A DNA stretch of 16,129 nt from an uncultured Chromatiaceae bacterium (lineage in GTDB: Bacteria; Pseudomonadota; Gammaproteobacteria; Enterobacterales; Alteromonadaceae). Shown here in pieces: positions 1 through 7,027 of the stretch (the first letter of the stretch is position 1; the number at the start of each line of letters is the position of its first letter). The DNA lies in NCBI GenBank assembly GCA_946482615.1, contig CAMLSF010000089.1, forward strand, positions 1-16,129. Reading direction: 5' to 3'. The notes below the pieces were generated by a model that was given only the letters and a program-made list of their open reading frames with translations, searched no databases and was not told the origin of the DNA. Made by a program: the position numbers and the translations under genes.

Positions 1-115
1 TTTCATATTGTTTTTCACCTGGTAGTTGTAAATTTTTATGTTTCAGCCAAGCTGAAAACTTCCTGCTTCCAATTTGGGCGACAACTATATCGAACTTTTA
101 TTACGTTTTTCTTAC

Positions 116-167
116 ATCGGACCAGATTGCCGTTGAACTAAGATCAACTTTGGTTGTCAGGTCCGAT
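116..167. repeat. Nested inverted repeat (8-bp outer arms)
   Basis: The outer arms ATCGGACC (116-123) and GGTCCGAT (160-167) are perfect complements 36 nt apart. Between them GTTGA (132-136) and TCAAC (144-148) can form an inner stem. A transcript through here could fold into a two-level stem, or the arms could be a spaced protein-binding site. It matches no riboswitch class I recognise. Confidence 0.4.
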
Positions 168-241
168 TTGTCACGCAAGTGTAACATATGAACTTTAAAA
201 ATCGTACATTTGCTGTGTCTAATCAACACCATTTTCAAAAT

Positions 242-257
242 CAGGTTGAACAACCTG
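242..257. promoter_or_regulatory. Operator-like palindrome
   Basis: CAGGTTG (242-248) and CAACCTG (251-257) are perfect 7-bp arms around AA, about 85 bp upstream of the EEP-family start. The compact dyad is the size expected for a dimeric repressor site. The regulator is unknown, and a small RNA hairpin is the alternative. Confidence 0.35.
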
Positions 258-341
258 TATCTATGCAAAGTCGCCGCGGAAACTGGGTTTTCATACCGAT
301 TCAGTATATGCTGGCACAACTATTTAATTGGCTTGACGCTT

Positions 342-1529
342 ATGAATTATATTTTTTCATCTATTTTAGTGACGTCCATTTTTTCCTTCAGCGGGATTGT
401 TATGGCTAAAGAGCAAACACTGACTGTTGCCACTTTTAACGTTAGTATGGAATCCGAAAACTATCTGGCAAAAGGTGTTGCCGGCAGCCCACAGGTGTTG
501 AGCACCTTACTCGCTGAAGGAAATCATCCGCAAATCAAAAATATCGCTGCTATAGTGCAACAAACCCAACCCGATATTTTGCTGCTGAACGAATTTGATT
601 ACATTGAAGACTCCACCGCAGGCGTACAACTGTTTATCCGTAATTATCTGAATAAAGCGCAAAGTGCCGATGGAAAAACCATTGATTACCCCTACTTTTA
701 TTACAGTACTGTCAACACAGGGCAACCCAGTGGTTTTGATTTGGACAATGACGGTCAGCTTACCAATAAAGGGGCTGACGCCTGGGGCTTTGGCCAGTAT
801 CCGGGCCAGTACGGCATGATGCTGTTATCGAAGTATCCAATTAACACTAGCAAAGTCAGAACCTTCCAGCACTTTAAATGGAAAGATATGCCCGGTGCTT
901 TGCAAACCACAAAAGCCGATGGTTCGCCCTGGTACAGCTCTGAAGCCTGGCAGTTAATGCCCTTGTCATCCAAAGCGCATTGGGATGTGCCTGTACTGGT
1001 GAATAAGAAACCTGTTCATTTACTGATCAGCCACCCTACTCCGCCTGTGTTTGACGGTGACGAAGACAGAAACGGCAAACGTAACCATGATGAAGTCCGG
1101 TTTTGGACTGATTACTTAAGCCCAACTAAATCATCTTATATCTATGATGACAGAGGCCAGAAAGGCGGTTTGGCCGAAGATCAAAGCTTTGTGATCCTTG
1201 GCGATTTAAATTCATCCCCGGTTGAAGGTAATGCCTATAAAGAAGGTATTGGCAATTTATTGATGCACCCAAGAGTGGATAGCAGTTTTACGCCTCAAAG
1301 CGTGGGTGGTAAAGTACATAGCCCGGACAGTCCTTATGCAGCTACTCACACCGCAGGCTGGCGAATGAGGGCAGATTATGTGCTGCCATCTAAATCTGGT
1401 TTTAAAGTACTGTCCAGTGGTGTGTTTTGGCCAGCAAAAGGTCAGCCTTTTTATGAACTGGTTGCCGATCGTGCAGCAAGCTCTGATCATCGTCTGGTCT
1501 GGGTCAAACTTAAACTGACAGCTCAATAG
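342..1529 (+). CDS. Exported endonuclease/exonuclease/phosphatase (EEP) family protein
   Basis: This 395-residue protein has the DNase I/phosphodiesterase-like EEP fold. Visible family motifs, in order, are TFN (31-33), the metal-binding glutamate in LNEFD (E84), SHPTPP with a catalytic-type histidine (H231), GDLN (287-290), RADYVLP (D345) and the terminal SDHR (D382, H383). Together they form the full metal and catalytic set. The N-terminus is hydrophobic (about 1-20) and ends in V-M-A before KEQ, which suggests a signal peptide and export. I chose ATG 342 because it captures this signal. The open frame runs back to 210 and an in-frame ATG at 402 would remove the signal; the ribosome binding site is weak for all of them. 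The substrate (nucleic acid, phosphoester or phospholipid) cannot be told. It is a single-gene unit ending at the 1537-1570 terminator. Confidence 0.8.
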   Translation: MNYIFSSILVTSIFSFSGIVMAKEQTLTVATFNVSMESENYLAKGVAGSPQVLSTLLAEGNHPQIKNIAAIVQQTQPDILLLNEFDYIEDSTAGVQLFIRNYLNKAQSADGKTIDYPYFYYSTVNTGQPSGFDLDNDGQLTNKGADAWGFGQYPGQYGMMLLSKYPINTSKVRTFQHFKWKDMPGALQTTKADGSPWYSSEAWQLMPLSSKAHWDVPVLVNKKPVHLLISHPTPPVFDGDEDRNGKRNHDEVRFWTDYLSPTKSSYIYDDRGQKGGLAEDQSFVILGDLNSSPVEGNAYKEGIGNLLMHPRVDSSFTPQSVGGKVHSPDSPYAATHTAGWRMRADYVLPSKSGFKVLSSGVFWPAKGQPFYELVADRAASSDHRLVWVKLKLTAQ

Positions 1530-1536
1530 GCGACTA

Positions 1537-1570
1537 ATAAAAAACGGAGCTAATTAGCTCCGTTTTTTAT
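1537..1570. terminator. Bidirectional rho-independent terminator
   Basis: This is a perfect 34-bp palindrome. The stem is ACGGAGCTAA/TTAGCTCCGT, flanked by six A residues on the left and six T residues on the right. It therefore gives a hairpin plus U-tract on both strands. It lies between the convergent EEP-family gene and gpt and can terminate both. Confidence 0.9.
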
Positions 1571-1586
1571 CTTCATAGCAAAATGA

Positions 1587-2060
1587 TTACTTTTGATCAA
1601 CCAAAGGCGCACTGTACGCCAATTCCATATCCCATGGCAGTTGGATCCAGGTGTCCTGTTCTATATCAGTCACATAATGATCCACCAGAGGTTTACCCTG
1701 AGGTTTGGCATACACAGTGACAAAACAAGCAGTTGGAAAATGCTCCCGCAGCGCTTTGGCGGTTTCACCCGTATCAACCAAATCGTCCACTATCAGCAAA
1801 CGTGGGCTGTCTGCTAAAGCAGCGTCTTTCAGCACTTTTAATTCACGTTGTTGATCATGGTCGTAACTGGAGACACAAATACTGTCCACCACCCGGATAT
1901 TCAGTTCCCGCGCCAGAATAGCGGCAGGCACTAAGCCACCGCGGCTGACTGCGACTATGCTGTCAAAATCGCGGTTTAATAAGCTTTTCGCTAACTCTTT
2001 GGTGGCTCTGTGAAAGGCTTCCCAGGAGACATAAAACATTTTGTTGGTGGTTAGTGACAT
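1587..2060 (-). CDS. gpt: Xanthine-guanine phosphoribosyltransferase
   Basis: Gpt transfers phosphoribose from PRPP to guanine, xanthine and, less well, hypoxanthine. It is a cytosolic, membrane-associated purine salvage enzyme. The 157-residue product closely follows the E. coli enzyme (about 152 aa). It has SRGG (39-42), the ARELNIR segment, SSYDHD followed by QRELKVLK, the PRPP-binding loop VDDLVDTG (91-98) and the base-binding PWDM near the end. ATG 2060 is preceded by AAGGA about six bases upstream. That SD overlaps the deoD stop codon, so translational coupling is likely. It is the last gene of deoB-deoD-gpt and ends at the palindromic terminator. Placing gpt behind deoD lets the free base released by phosphorolysis be recaptured directly. 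Confidence 0.95.
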   Translation of the reverse strand: MSLTTNKMFYVSWEAFHRATKELAKSLLNRDFDSIVAVSRGGLVPAAILARELNIRVVDSICVSSYDHDQQRELKVLKDAALADSPRLLIVDDLVDTGETAKALREHFPTACFVTVYAKPQGKPLVDHYVTDIEQDTWIQLPWDMELAYSAPLVDQK

Positions 2061-2069
2061 AACTGTTCC

Positions 2070-2774
2070 TTAAACCAGAGCTAATGCGATTTCAACCATC
2101 TCATTAAAAGAGGTCTGACGTAATTCAGCGCTTAAGGCTTCACCGGTACGGATATGATCGCTGACTGTCATGATAGCCAGAGCTTTAATACCAAACTCTG
2201 CCGCTACGCCGTATAAACCAGCGGCTTCCATTTCAACACCTAATACACCGTATTTTTCCAGGCGGTCGAACAAGGTTGGATCCGGGTTGTAGAACAAATC
2301 AGAGGTAAATAAGTTACCTACTTTGACATCAATATTTTTTGCACGTGCAGCAGCGACTGCACGCTCCAGTAAACCATAATCCGCTAAAGCTGCAAAATCC
2401 AGATTGCCGCCCAGGCGATTACGATTGACGTTAGAGTCAGTGCTGGCACCCATAGCGATCACAACATCACGAACTTTCACATCCAGTGGTAAACCACCAC
2501 AGGAACCAATACGGATAATGTTTTTTACACCATAAAACTTCACCAGTTCAGTGGCATAAATCGACATAGACGGAATACCCATGCCTGAACCTAACACACT
2601 GACTTTTTTCCCCTGATAAGTCCCGGTGTAACCAAACATATTACGTACAGTGTTGACACACACTACGTCCTGTAAAAAGGTATCGGCAATATGTTTAGCG
2701 CGCAGCGGGTCGCCAGGCATTAATACTGTGTCTGCAAAAGCGCCTTCAGGCGCATTAATATGAGGAGTTGCCAT
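2070..2774 (-). CDS. deoD: Purine nucleoside phosphorylase, DeoD type
   Basis: DeoD reversibly phosphorolyses purine ribo- and deoxyribonucleosides to the free base and (deoxy)ribose-1-phosphate. The 234-residue length is typical of the hexameric bacterial trimeric-type family (E. coli 239). Conserved residues include TPHI with H5, MPGDPLRAK with G21 and R25 (phosphate), VRNMFGYTG with R44, IRIGSCG with R88 and S91, [10 protein letters not shown] (181-190, ribose-binding Glu-Met-Glu) and SDHI with the catalytic aspartate D206. The start lies 13 bp downstream of the deoB stop with only a weak purine-rich SD (AGAG), so translation may depend on coupling. It sits between the enzyme that uses its sugar phosphate (deoB) and one that uses its base (gpt). 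Confidence 0.97.
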   Translation of the reverse strand: MATPHINAPEGAFADTVLMPGDPLRAKHIADTFLQDVVCVNTVRNMFGYTGTYQGKKVSVLGSGMGIPSMSIYATELVKFYGVKNIIRIGSCGGLPLDVKVRDVVIAMGASTDSNVNRNRLGGNLDFAALADYGLLERAVAAARAKNIDVKVGNLFTSDLFYNPDPTLFDRLEKYGVLGVEMEAAGLYGVAAEFGIKALAIMTVSDHIRTGEALSAELRQTSFNEMVEIALALV

Positions 2775-2787
2775 GAGTTACTCTGAA

Positions 2788-3990
2788 TTAAGAAGCTAAA
2801 AAGGATTGACCATAAGGCATGGCCGCTAAATCAAAATAGTCGGCCAGAGTCTGGCCCATATCAGCGAAACTTGCTCTTTCGCCTAAATCTTTGGCAGCGC
2901 GGTTTTTACCATAAAACAGCACTGGCACATATTCGCGGGTATGTTCTGTGCCTACCCAGGTTGGGTCACAACCATGATCCGCTGTTAACAATAAAACAGC
3001 ATCATCATCCAGCGCCGCCATAATCTCCGGCAAGCGGGTATCAAAGTACTCCAGCGCTTCACCATAACCAATAGGATCACGGCGGTGGCCATAGTTCTGG
3101 TCAAAGTCAACCAGATTAGTGAAGACTATGCTGCGCTCTGGAGCTATCGCCATTTCGGCCAGAGTTTTGTCCACCAGCGCAGCTAAACCTGTGGCTTTCA
3201 CTTCTTTGCTAATGCCCTGATGCGCATAAATATCCGCAATTTTACCAATGCTGATCACTGTGCCACCTGACTGAGTCAGGGTATCCAGCACAGTCGGAGC
3301 AGGAGGTAAAACCGAATAATCTTTTCTGTTACCAGTGCGGGCATAGTTTGTGGCTTCAGTGCCGAGGAAAGGACGGGCTATCACCCGGCCTATATTGTAA
3401 CTGTCCAGAAGCTCACGCGCGGTTTCACAGAACTGATACAGCTTCTCCAGACCAAAATGTTCTTCATGAGCCGCCACCTGAAACACACTGTCCGCCGAGG
3501 TATAACAAATAGGTTTGCCGGTTTTGATATGTTCATCACCCAGCTTCACCAGAATATCAGTGCCTGAAGCGTGGCAATTGCCCAAAATACCGGGCACACC
3601 AGTACGGCGGACTAACTCGTCAATCAGTTCAGCAGGAAAACTGTTTTGTTTATCGTGGAAATAGCCCCAGTCAAATAACACTGGCACACCGGCAATTTCC
3701 CAGTGACCACTGGGTGTGTCTTTACCACTGGATAATTCGCGGGCATAACCATAACTGCCGAACAGGGTTGGACTATCTTCGACCAATGCCATTTCACCAC
3801 TGGCAGCAAAACCTGCTTTGACTAAACCTAAACTGGCCAGGTGAGGCAATTGCAGTTGACGGCCTTTGGCCTGAAAAAATGCTTTACTGATGCTGGCAAA
3901 AGTATTGGCTCCGACATCACCAAACTTGTCAGCATCGGGCGCACTGCCAATGCCGAAGCTGTCCATCACTAAAATTACTGCCTTTGACAT
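2788..3990 (-). CDS. deoB: Phosphopentomutase
   Basis: DeoB interconverts (deoxy)ribose-1-phosphate and (deoxy)ribose-5-phosphate, feeding nucleoside sugars into central metabolism. The product is 400 aa, close to the 407 of E. coli. It shows the alkaline-phosphatase-superfamily metal site: D10 in VMDSFGIG, D295/H302 around [12 protein letters not shown], and TADHG (D338, H339) with H350 in [10 protein letters not shown]. The phosphorylated threonine is T92 in [11 protein letters not shown]. It is the first gene of the deoB-deoD-gpt operon. A purine-rich AGGTAGG lies just upstream of ATG 3990. No deoC or deoA is adjacent, unlike the E. coli deoCABD operon. The upstream 70 bp contains an operator-like inverted repeat. 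Confidence 0.97.
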   Translation of the reverse strand: MSKAVILVMDSFGIGSAPDADKFGDVGANTFASISKAFFQAKGRQLQLPHLASLGLVKAGFAASGEMALVEDSPTLFGSYGYARELSSGKDTPSGHWEIAGVPVLFDWGYFHDKQNSFPAELIDELVRRTGVPGILGNCHASGTDILVKLGDEHIKTGKPICYTSADSVFQVAAHEEHFGLEKLYQFCETARELLDSYNIGRVIARPFLGTEATNYARTGNRKDYSVLPPAPTVLDTLTQSGGTVISIGKIADIYAHQGISKEVKATGLAALVDKTLAEMAIAPERSIVFTNLVDFDQNYGHRRDPIGYGEALEYFDTRLPEIMAALDDDAVLLLTADHGCDPTWVGTEHTREYVPVLFYGKNRAAKDLGERASFADMGQTLADYFDLAAMPYGQSFLAS

Positions 3991-4013
3991 ACATACCTAC
4001 CTATTACATCACC

Positions 4014-4039
4014 CCTCAGGATCGAAAGTGATCATGAGG
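4014..4039 (-). promoter_or_regulatory. Inverted repeat upstream of deoB
   Basis: CCTCAGGATC (4014-4023) and GATCATGAGG (4030-4039) are complementary at 9 of 10 positions around a 6-nt centre, starting 24 bp upstream of the deoB start. It lies between the MCP terminator and deoB, where the promoter or leader of the salvage operon must be. It could be an operator dyad or a leader RNA hairpin. I found no convincing -35/-10 pair to decide which. Confidence 0.45.
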
Positions 4040-4061
4040 TCAGGTAACGCCAGCCACAAGT

Positions 4062-4108
4062 GGCAAAAATTAAAAAGGGCACGCAGCTTATGCAAAAACG
4101 TACCCTTT
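4062..4108 (-). terminator. Rho-independent terminator of the chemotaxis gene
   Basis: Read on the minus strand, AAAGGGTACG (4108-4099) pairs with CGTGCCCTTT (4083-4074) with a single G-T wobble. A T-rich tract follows over about 4076-4062. It begins 25 bp after the MCP stop and separates that gene from deoB. Confidence 0.8.
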
Positions 4109-4132
4109 GGCAATCCTCTGTTTTACATTTTG

Positions 4133-5749
4133 CTAACTGATTTTAAATTTCCCTACCAAGCCAAACAAGGTATCAGACAACTGACGGATCTCGTTCGACA
4201 GTCGATCATTATCCTTAGCTATCTCTCCTGCTGCACTGGCCTGATCATGCAGCGCATACAGGTTTTTGGTAATTTCTTCAGACACCAGAGCCTGCTCTTC
4301 AGTAGCAGCCGCAGTTTGCGTCGCCATATCATTTACTTTAATTGAGGATTGCTGCAACTGACGGAACACTTGTTCGGCCTGAGAAAAACTACTGACGGTT
4401 AAATCCGCATTGGTTTTACCACTGCTGATGGCTGTTGCGGCCTCGTTCACCCGGCTTTGCAGTGCCTGGATCATTTCCTGAATATGGTTGGTACTTTGCT
4501 GAGTCCTGGAAGCCAAAGTACGCACTTCATCCGCCACTACGGCAAAACCCCGGCCTTGCTCTCCTGCACGGGCCGCTTCAATAGCAGCATTTAATGCCAA
4601 TAAATTCGTTTGCTCAGCTATGCCACGTATCACATCCAATACAGAAGCAATATTTTCGGAGCTGTTTTCCAACTCTCCTGAACAAGCCAGAGCTTTATCC
4701 ACATCCCGGGTTAAACTCGCCATACTCTGAGTCACACTGTTCACAACCACTAAGCCGCGCTCTGCACTGATCTTGGCTTCATCGGCTTCATGTGCCGAAT
4801 CTGTGGCAACCTGCGCCATTTCTTTATTGGCTAATGTCATTTCATGTACAGCGCTGACAATAGAATCAGAAGCCACATTTAATGAGCGGGTTATGTCATT
4901 GGTTTTCATAGCGGATTCAGACAATACCTGAGTCAGCTTACTCAGCTGCGCAGCCTGCTGCAGCACTGAGGCAATCAGTTGACATAAGTTGGCGACAAAC
5001 CCATTAAACTGCCCGGCCAAAGCGGCAAATTCGTCCTGTGAATTGGTATCCAGCCTGGCCGTTAAATCACCATCACCGGACGCTATTTCAGACAAACGCG
5101 CAGTTAACGTATTGATTTGATTAGTTAAAGACTTAGGCACACTGTAGCTGAACCAGCCAGCTATCAGCAAAATAACAGCGGTGATTGTATAAGTCGTGTT
5201 TTGAAAAAAGCTGATTTCGGCAGTCAGCACTTGTTGTTCACTGATGGATTTATTGAGCGCCGCTTCGCCCGCTTTATCCAATACATTACGAAGTGCGGCA
5301 AACTGAGTCTGTTCCTCAGCGATAAGCTCAGCTGCGGCTGCCCCCGTTTTACTTGCGGCAAGCAGCGCATTTACACTTTGGTACCACAACTGATAATCCT
5401 GATCAAATTCGGCAAATTGCTGCTGCACATCAGGATAGTTTTTCAAAAACTGTAAATAATCCGTAAAACGTTGTTTGACCTGCTGGGCATTGTCTTCCAC
5501 TTCAGCTTCAAGTGCCGCACTGTCCCCTTGTTTACTCAGGTGCATAGTAGTGGCTAATTTTGCCTGATATAAATCCCGATCAGCATTTAAAACCACGGAT
5601 ATAGCTTGCAGAAAGTTGTCCGCCTGTACCGCCAACGCATTTTTTTGTAAGCCGGATAAATAGCTGAACATAGAGACAACAATCAATAAGGTGAAAGCCA
5701 GAATAAGCATAGGTAAACTGCTTTTAACTCTGATACTGTGCAGATTCAT
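4133..5749 (-). CDS. Methyl-accepting chemotaxis protein
   Basis: This is a transmembrane chemoreceptor that signals through CheW/CheA. The 538 residues show a short cytoplasmic N-terminus, TM1 at about 12-33 and a helical periplasmic sensor at about 34-183. That sensor is rich in Q, A and E and resembles four-helix-bundle sensors, with no PAS or Cache motif seen. TM2 follows at about 186-204, HAMP at about 203-256 and a long coiled-coil signalling domain to the end. The conserved hairpin tip is unmistakable at about 374-416 ([20 protein letters not shown], then [12 protein letters not shown]). There is no CheR-tethering pentapeptide; the chain ends KFKIS. ATG 5749 has AAGGA six bases upstream. 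It is monocistronic, with its own terminator and an inverted repeat in the upstream region. The ligand cannot be inferred. Confidence 0.95.
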   Translation of the reverse strand: MNLHSIRVKSSLPMLILAFTLLIVVSMFSYLSGLQKNALAVQADNFLQAISVVLNADRDLYQAKLATTMHLSKQGDSAALEAEVEDNAQQVKQRFTDYLQFLKNYPDVQQQFAEFDQDYQLWYQSVNALLAASKTGAAAAELIAEEQTQFAALRNVLDKAGEAALNKSISEQQVLTAEISFFQNTTYTITAVILLIAGWFSYSVPKSLTNQINTLTARLSEIASGDGDLTARLDTNSQDEFAALAGQFNGFVANLCQLIASVLQQAAQLSKLTQVLSESAMKTNDITRSLNVASDSIVSAVHEMTLANKEMAQVATDSAHEADEAKISAERGLVVVNSVTQSMASLTRDVDKALACSGELENSSENIASVLDVIRGIAEQTNLLALNAAIEAARAGEQGRGFAVVADEVRTLASRTQQSTNHIQEMIQALQSRVNEAATAISSGKTNADLTVSSFSQAEQVFRQLQQSSIKVNDMATQTAAATEEQALVSEEITKNLYALHDQASAAGEIAKDNDRLSNEIRQLSDTLFGLVGKFKIS

Positions 5750-5770
5750 AGTGGGTCCTTACAAAGGTGT

Positions 5771-5788
5771 AATACTTGACTAAGTATT
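5771..5788 (-). promoter_or_regulatory. Operator-like inverted repeat upstream of the MCP gene
   Basis: AATACTT (5771-5777) and AAGTATT (5782-5788) are perfect 7-bp arms around GACT. They start 22 bp upstream of the MCP start codon and just upstream of its ribosome binding site. The position suits a repressor site overlapping the promoter or start region, or a small 5'-UTR hairpin that could limit translation. Confidence 0.4.
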
Positions 5789-5924
5789 GATAACAGAATG
5801 ACTTTCCGCCAAATTTTAGAAAAAAATAGTTCCGTACTGTCTTGAAGCTGCAGCATCATCTATGCAATGAACTAAAGCAGCGGAGCCACGTATATGGCTA
5901 CGGATAAATGAATGGAGTTTGTGA

Positions 5925-6620
5925 ATGAAAACCGCTGTAATTACAGGAACAAGTCGTCGCCTTGGTGCTTATCTGGCAGAAAAACTCAGTGCAGAAGGCT
6001 ATCAGGTCTTCGGTCTTACCAGACAACCGGATCCACAGCAGCAGTATCTGACTCAAATAGCGGTGGATTATCAGTCAGCCGATTCTGTGATGTCCGCTAT
6101 TCGTCAGTTGCAACAGCGAAGCGCCAGCATCGACCTTCTGATCCACAATGCATCTTTGTTTGAAAAAGATGAGTTACATACCCAAGATACGGTGAGTTTT
6201 TACCAGGCTTTATTTGCAGTGCATATGCAATTGCCTGCGCTGTTAAACCAACAGCTGGCACCACAACTGGCAAAAACTAAGGGCGGTGGTTTAATAGTTC
6301 ATATCACTGATATTTATAGTGAAAACCCAAATCCGGCTTTTTCACTGTATTGCAGCACCAAAGCAGGGCTGGAAAACTTAATGAAGTCGGCCGCTAAAGC
6401 TTATGCGCCACAAATCCGCGTCAACAGTATTCAGCCCGGCCCTATTATGTTTTTACCTGAGCATAGCAACAGTGAAAAACAACAGGTGATGCAACAAACC
6501 TTAATTGCAGAGGAAGGCGGTTTCGAGCCAATTTATCAGGGCGTCCGGTTTTTGATCGACAATAAATTTGTCACCGGCTTGAGCCTGAAAATAGATGGCG
6601 GCAGGTCGCTCGGAAAATAG
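5925..6620 (+). CDS. folM: FolM-type pteridine reductase (dihydromonapterin/dihydrofolate reductase), SDR family
   Basis: FolM is an NADPH-dependent short-chain dehydrogenase that reduces dihydromonapterin, and weakly dihydrofolate, in the cytosol. The 231 residues carry the arginine-rich pteridine-reductase form of the cofactor motif, TGTSRRLG (7-14), then HNAS (74-77). An aspartate replaces the usual SDR serine (D129 in ITD), with Y142-xxx-K146. The 13-residue D-to-Y spacing equals that of the D181/Y194/K198 triad in trypanosomatid PTR1. VNSIQPGPIMF and the terminal FVTG...DGGRSLG also match E. coli FolM. ATG 5925 has GGAG seven bases upstream. It is divergent from the MCP gene. Its last 120 bp are antisense to the end of the HPPK-like gene. 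The exact pterin substrate is inferred. Confidence 0.85.
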   Translation: MKTAVITGTSRRLGAYLAEKLSAEGYQVFGLTRQPDPQQQYLTQIAVDYQSADSVMSAIRQLQQRSASIDLLIHNASLFEKDELHTQDTVSFYQALFAVHMQLPALLNQQLAPQLAKTKGGGLIVHITDIYSENPNPAFSLYCSTKAGLENLMKSAAKAYAPQIRVNSIQPGPIMFLPEHSNSEKQQVMQQTLIAEEGGFEPIYQGVRFLIDNKFVTGLSLKIDGGRSLGK

Positions 6621-7025
6621 CTGGCCATCAAACTGGATGGGGGCTTGTTTACTGGCTGGGTCAAACACCTGTTGAACGTAAGACTCAGCCAGTTCAGTTT
6701 TCCATGCCTCTGACCACTGCTCCTGATAGCAGATAATATCCAAATCACAGCTGCGGTCTTTGATGCTGCGCTGTGGGTCACTTCTGTCTCGTCCAAGCGA
6801 CTCTTCAATACGACAAAGCTCTGCTTTTAATTCAGTGGCGGTCAGGGTCGAGTTCAGCACCAGCACTGAATTAATAAAAACATGATTAGATTCAACTAAT
6901 TGTGCCTGAGTGTACACGCGCTGATATAAATACAGGGAGCCAAAGGTTTTGGCCAGCCTACTGACAGCAGCTGCTACATGCTGTTCAGGCTGAATATTTG
7001 AACCTATCGAAATCACATAATACAT
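6501..7025 (-). CDS. HPPK-like pterin pyrophosphokinase (FolK paralogue) with divergent C-terminus
   Basis: HPPK transfers pyrophosphate from ATP to 6-hydroxymethyl-dihydropterin in folate synthesis. From ATG 7025 the protein has 174 residues. It shows the family's ISIGSNIQPE start, an FG loop, the NSV segment, GRDR (78-81) and the magnesium-binding DLDI (95-98) preceded by an arginine. After DLDIICY the usual hpR...R.FVL.PL segment is absent. It is replaced by about 70 unfamiliar residues, and the final 40 codons are antisense to folM. ATG 7025 lies two bases after the MBL stop; a TTG at 7031 is possible but gives no better SD. It is likely cotranscribed with the MBL gene. The folM neighbourhood suggests a second, specialised FolK acting on a pterin; retained catalysis is inferred from the conserved aspartates. 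Confidence 0.75.
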   Translation of the reverse strand: MYYVISIGSNIQPEQHVAAAVSRLAKTFGSLYLYQRVYTQAQLVESNHVFINSVLVLNSTLTATELKAELCRIEESLGRDRSDPQRSIKDRSCDLDIICYQEQWSEAWKTELAESYVQQVFDPASKQAPIQFDGQLFSERPAAIYFQAQAGDKFIVDQKPDALINWLETAFLCN

Positions 7026-7027
7026 AG

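Larger units (their letters stand above)
1..341. other. Non-coding leader region upstream of the EEP-family gene
   Basis: No convincing gene is visible in this AT-rich stretch. Short open frames exist on both strands but show no family resemblance and no good ribosome binding sites. It does hold three inverted repeats. One is a 7-bp-stem hairpin at 41-57 with a 3-nt loop. The second is an 8-bp repeat at 116-123/160-167 enclosing a smaller hairpin. The third is a compact palindrome at 242-257. I could not identify a confident sigma-70 promoter. The region probably carries the promoter and leader of the gene starting at 342, plus the end of whatever lies left of the window. Confidence 0.5.

Noticed and set aside
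41..57. 7-bp hairpin TTTCAGC/GCTGAAA considered as a terminator of a gene left of the window
   Set aside because: Neither strand has a continuous T-run after the stem and no gene end is visible. It could be a terminator remnant but cannot be supported.
210..341. N-terminal extension of the EEP-family protein from ATG 210
   Set aside because: The extra 44 residues precede a good signal peptide, which should be at the N-terminus, and the stretch contains an operator-like palindrome instead of family sequence.
1257..1526. Minus-strand 89-codon open frame within the EEP-family gene
   Set aside because: It is a shadow of the plus-strand gene, with no recognisable motif and no RBS, and it lies upstream of a strong terminator.
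3890..4345. Plus-strand open frame of 151 codons spanning the deoB start, intergenic region and MCP end
   Set aside because: It is antisense to two clear genes, runs through a terminator and promoter region, and shows no family resemblance.
5790..5830. Possible sigma-28 (flagellar) promoter for the MCP gene
   Set aside because: A TAAAATTT box is present on the minus strand, but no GCCGATAA-like box lies at the required 11-bp spacing.
6536..6808. Alternative minus-strand frame of 90 codons inside the FolK-like gene, considered as a frameshifted HPPK C-terminus
   Set aside because: Its translation shows no HPPK C-terminal motif, whereas the main frame stays open throughout. A frameshift is not supported.
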